Below, piece after piece: positions 61,130 through 64,000 of a DNA stretch of 64,000 nucleotides (position 1 is its first letter; each line of letters starts with the position of its first letter). This DNA comes from Tilletiaria anomala UBC 951. Its lineage: Eukaryota > Basidiomycota > Exobasidiomycetes > Georgefischeriales > Tilletiariaceae. The notes beneath the pieces were generated by a model. That model was given only the letters and a program-made list of their open reading frames with translations, did not search any database and had not been told where the DNA came from. The position numbers and the translations under genes were made by a program. Location of the stretch: NCBI RefSeq assembly GCF_000711695.1, contig NW_013547015.1:1-64000 (forward strand), given 5' to 3'.

Positions 61130-64000
61130 ATGAAGTTTGGCAAGCAGATCCTGTCCCAGCAGATCTCCGGCTGGGGGTCCTACTACTTGGACTACAAATT
61201 CCTCAAGAAAATCATCAACTCGCTTGAAAAGGGCCGAATCACGGATGCAGCGCTTCTTGCGACCGGCATGCGGCCGGGTCCAAAGGTAGCATCGGAACAA
61301 GGTGGTCGGCTTGAAAGTGACGGCCAGCAGGGAGAGGCACCTTCTGAAGTAGACAGAGAAGCTGCAGAAGCTGTTGCCACGCAGATCCTCATCGGTGGCC
61401 ACCATGGTGGAGATGGATCCGACGAGCTCAAGCTGCACAAGGCTGCATTTTTCTTCAAGCTAGAAAGAGAACTTGAAAAGGCGAGTTTTCAGTTCATGTT
61501 CTCAAAGAAGCGGCAGCCTTCTAACGTGCCCTAGACCACTTTTGCAGATCAATGCCTTCTACCTGCAAAAGGAAGCTGAGCTCAAGGAGCGACTCCGTAC
61601 ATTAATCGAGACACGACGCCTCATCTTCCAATCAAGGAACATGGGCAAGCTGTCCAAATCGTCACCGAGCTTTGTTGCACTCTACGAAGGATTCCGTTAC
61701 TTCGAAAAGGACTTGTCCAAGGTACAGCAATTCATCGAGATCAACGCGATTGGCTTCCGCAAGATCCTCAAAAAGTGGGACAAGAGGAGCAAGTCGCAGA
61801 CAAAAGAGCTGTACCTTGCCAGACAGGTCGATGTGCAGCCGTGCTTCAATCGAGAATTCATCGCGGAGATGTCTGACCTGGCGGCTGCCAACCTGCTCGA
61901 GCTGGAGAACCACACGGACACGAGGCTGCTGAGTAGCCGAGGGGGCGAAGGTGCGAACGGCATCATCACAAACTGCAGTCTGTCAGGCAGTGGCGAAAGA
62001 CTCGACTTCGCAGCCGCATGTGAGCAGCACCAACACGATGACGCACTATCGGACCTCGAAGCGAATCTGCGCTCTGCCGTGCGCTCTGGTCGCACCGAAG
62101 CAGCGCACGAGATGGTGCGTATCTGCGAGCAGAATGAAGACCGCACCAATGTCTCGCGCATCGTCTGGGACGCCTTACTGCGTGCGCCGCAAGATTCGAT
62201 CAAAAAGGTCCTCGATGCCAAGATTCCCGATTTCACCTTTGTGGACGACATTAACCATCGGACTGGCCTGCACGAAGCGGCTCTCGCGGGGAGCGTCTCG
62301 CTCGTCCGTGCTGCTATCGCTAATGGCGTCGATGTCAGTGCGCGTGATATCTACGGCCGGACAGCCGTCTCGTATGCTGCGCTCAACGGGAACGCAGAGG
62401 TTTGCCAGTACCTACTCTCGCTTCCTAATGTCGATGCGGCTGCTGTCGACCTCGACGGCTTCTCTCCGCTCGTCCTGGCCGTCATGAATGGCCGAACGGA
62501 TGTTGTGCACATTCTGCTCGAGCATGGCGTCAAGGTCGACCCGCTGGAAAGCTCCGAACTCATTCCTCTTTGTCTCGCCTCGCAAGGCGGCCACGCGAAG
62601 ATCACGCAGCTCCTCCTCTCTGCAGGTGCCAAGATTTTGCAGAACGCAGAGGGACTGACGCCACAGGCACTAGCGGCAAGGCAAGGCCATGATGACTGTT
62701 TACGTCTTCTCCTCGATGCCAAAGCGGACTGCAACGTTGTCGAGAAGGGCGCTCTGTGGACGCCGATTTTCTTTGCAGCTGAGAATGGGCATGTCAAGTG
62801 CATCAGGACGCTGCTCCAATACGGTGCCAAGGTGCATGTGGTGGATGAAAAGGGAAAAAACGCGGCGTTCTACGCGGCTTGGAATGGAAAAGCGGAGTGT
62901 CTCTTATTGTTGCTCGAGGCCGTTGTTAGGCAGGGCGATACGGGAGATGGAATGGATGCGGCAACGGCTGGGCAGGCAGGGGTATCGAAAGCGTCAACTG
63001 CATCGCAGCGGCCTAAAGCGACGAATCAAGATGTAGACGACATGAACCTGGATGAGGACATCGACGGTATTCCATCGCTTTCGCTGCCTCCGCCGATCAT
63101 TCCCTTCCGCACATACGGACACAACTACCTCGATAAGCACACCCTCGTCTCTGTTTGCCTGACCAACTCATCGGTAAAGCTCTACAAGCAGAATGACACC
63201 AATCGTCCTGAGCAGTTTCCAACCTCCTCTCTCAAGCTCGTGATGAGCTCACGTCCAGACGTGGCCTCCGCATCCGTGATACCGCACAATATCAGTCTGC
63301 CCCTCGCAGAAGATAACGAGGTGTTTTCTTTCCAAGTTGACAATCTCGAAAAGTTCTCCATCGAATGGGAACTGATGCCGACTTTCGGATCTAAGGTTAT
63401 CGGCAAGGCTGTCGCGCTGCCCAGCTCCTTCGAGGGGATGAAGGAGAGGAAGCGCTTTGTCTTGCCTTTGCAGGATATCTACCTGAACGTCGTCGGGGAA
63501 GTGTCGTTCGAGCTCGATTTCGTCAAGCCTTTCGATAGCGTGCAGCTTGAGATTGGTGGCCGTGTTGAGACGTACTGGAAATCCATGCTGCCAAGCGCTG
63601 CGAATCCACCGACAATTCCTGCTAGCGTCAGGATGACGCCCAACGCCGTAGCGACGAATGGCCAATTAGCTACCACAACGGCATCCTCTGCTTCCACTTC
63701 GGCAACGACAGCCATCGCGGGAAGTCAACAGAACTCGCCCCTGTGCGCCGTTCACGGAGCCAATGCGCTGGGTGCTGCAATCAGCTCCTCCGGTGGCGTC
63801 ATGGGCCAGACGAGCTTTGTCACGGCCTCGTCGCTTTCAGGGGAGTATCTCCGTGTTGCAGTGCAAGTAACGCGGGATGATGTACCGATCGTGCTGGCAA
63901 GCGATACGCTGCCTGTTGCGGGTCTGGACGTGTACACGGGTAGTGTCAGCGGAGCGCAGGTTGACGAGCTGGCGAGAGTGACTGGCAAGCAGCTCAAGGT
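61130..64000 (+). CDS. PHO81: PHO81-like SPX-ankyrin-GDPD protein (partial, 3' end beyond window)
   Basis: Pho81-type proteins sense phosphate through the SPX domain and inhibit the cyclin-dependent kinase of the PHO pathway. Exon 1 is 61130-61480 and exon 2 runs from 61548 to the right edge, open throughout (about 930 residues seen). The SPX domain opens MKFGKQILSQQISGWGSYYL, continues across the intron to LEREL-EKINAFYLQKEAEL, and ends with FRKILKKWDKRSKS. About six ankyrin repeats follow (for example RTGLHEAALAGSVSLVRAAI and TPIFFAAENGHVKCIRTLL). Then comes a beta-rich section, and at the edge LRVAVQVTRDDVPIVLASD, the start of the GDPD-like domain. The only intron seen starts GCGAGT and ends TTGCAG, a GC-AG intron. 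The start follows A at -3. Confidence 0.93.

Noticed and set aside
1-64000. CRISPR arrays, prokaryotic operons, LTR or virus-derived elements
   Set aside because: No repeat-spacer pattern, no reverse transcriptase, integrase or capsid-like frame, and all genes are of spliced fungal type.

Overview
The window is eukaryotic nuclear DNA from a fungus, most likely a basidiomycete and possibly of the smut lineage (Ustilaginomycotina). Evidence: compact genes on both strands; mostly 58-125 nt introns with GTGAGT/GTAAGT-type donors and CTAAC/CTTAAC-like branch points; a nuclear tRNA with a short intron; and fungal families such as the Gaa1, Sec9, Stt4, Pho81 and Exg1 types. The lineage is inferred from gene style and content, not from a marker gene. 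I saw no rRNA, CRISPR array, LTR or virus-derived element, and no intact transposon gene.

Layout. 1-2.4 kb: GAA1, GPI transamidase subunit (minus, runs off the left edge). 2.7-2.8 kb: tRNA-Val(AAC) with a 29-nt intron. 3.6-4.5 kb: APC15/Mnd2-like subunit of the anaphase-promoting complex, convergent with a conserved 505-aa protein of unknown function (4.6-6.2 kb). 6.7-10.0 kb: paxillin-like protein with three LIM domains. 10.5-11.4 kb: putative mitochondrial protein of unknown function. 11.6-20.4 kb: a small secondary-metabolism locus, in which an FSH1-type serine hydrolase lies divergent to a non-reducing polyketide synthase that has SAT, KS, MAT, PT and TE domains but no visible acyl carrier protein. 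20.5-22.4 kb: RRP8 rRNA methyltransferase. 23.1-30.2 kb: SEC7 Arf-GEF. 31.1-38.0 kb: STT4 phosphatidylinositol 4-kinase. 38.3-39.9 kb: pyruvate dehydrogenase E1 beta. 40.4-41.2 kb: NEDD8/RUB1. 42.0-43.8 kb: CAP10-like GT90 glycosyltransferase. 44.8-46.0 kb: cytochrome c peroxidase. 46.8-48.0 kb: inorganic pyrophosphatase with a possible mitochondrial leader. 48.4-49.7 kb: SEC9 t-SNARE. 51.2-52.8 kb: secreted GH5 exo-beta-1,3-glucanase. 53.3-56.7 kb: SAC-domain phosphoinositide phosphatase. 57.5-60.2 kb: TBC-domain protein. 61.1 kb to the right edge: PHO81-like SPX-ankyrin-GDPD protein.

How they fit together. Most genes are single-copy housekeeping functions. Several touch membrane traffic and phosphoinositides (SEC7, STT4, SAC phosphatase, SEC9, TBC protein), but nothing suggests co-regulation. 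The one accessory-looking locus is the hydrolase plus polyketide synthase pair. Its synthase keeps the catalytic residues of KS, MAT, PT and TE, yet the linker where the carrier domain should be is about 70 residues long with no GxDSL-type motif. If real, it must borrow a carrier protein in trans. That is the most interesting point in the window.

Structural curiosities: an 8-nt first coding exon (STT4), a 20-nt internal microexon (pyruvate dehydrogenase E1 beta), an 18-nt first exon (SEC9), a GC-AG intron (PHO81), three introns that can be read through in frame, and a possible 458-bp terminal-inverted-repeat element between SEC7 and STT4. Exon boundaries were derived by hand from splice signals, reading phase and family conservation; no transcript data were available.
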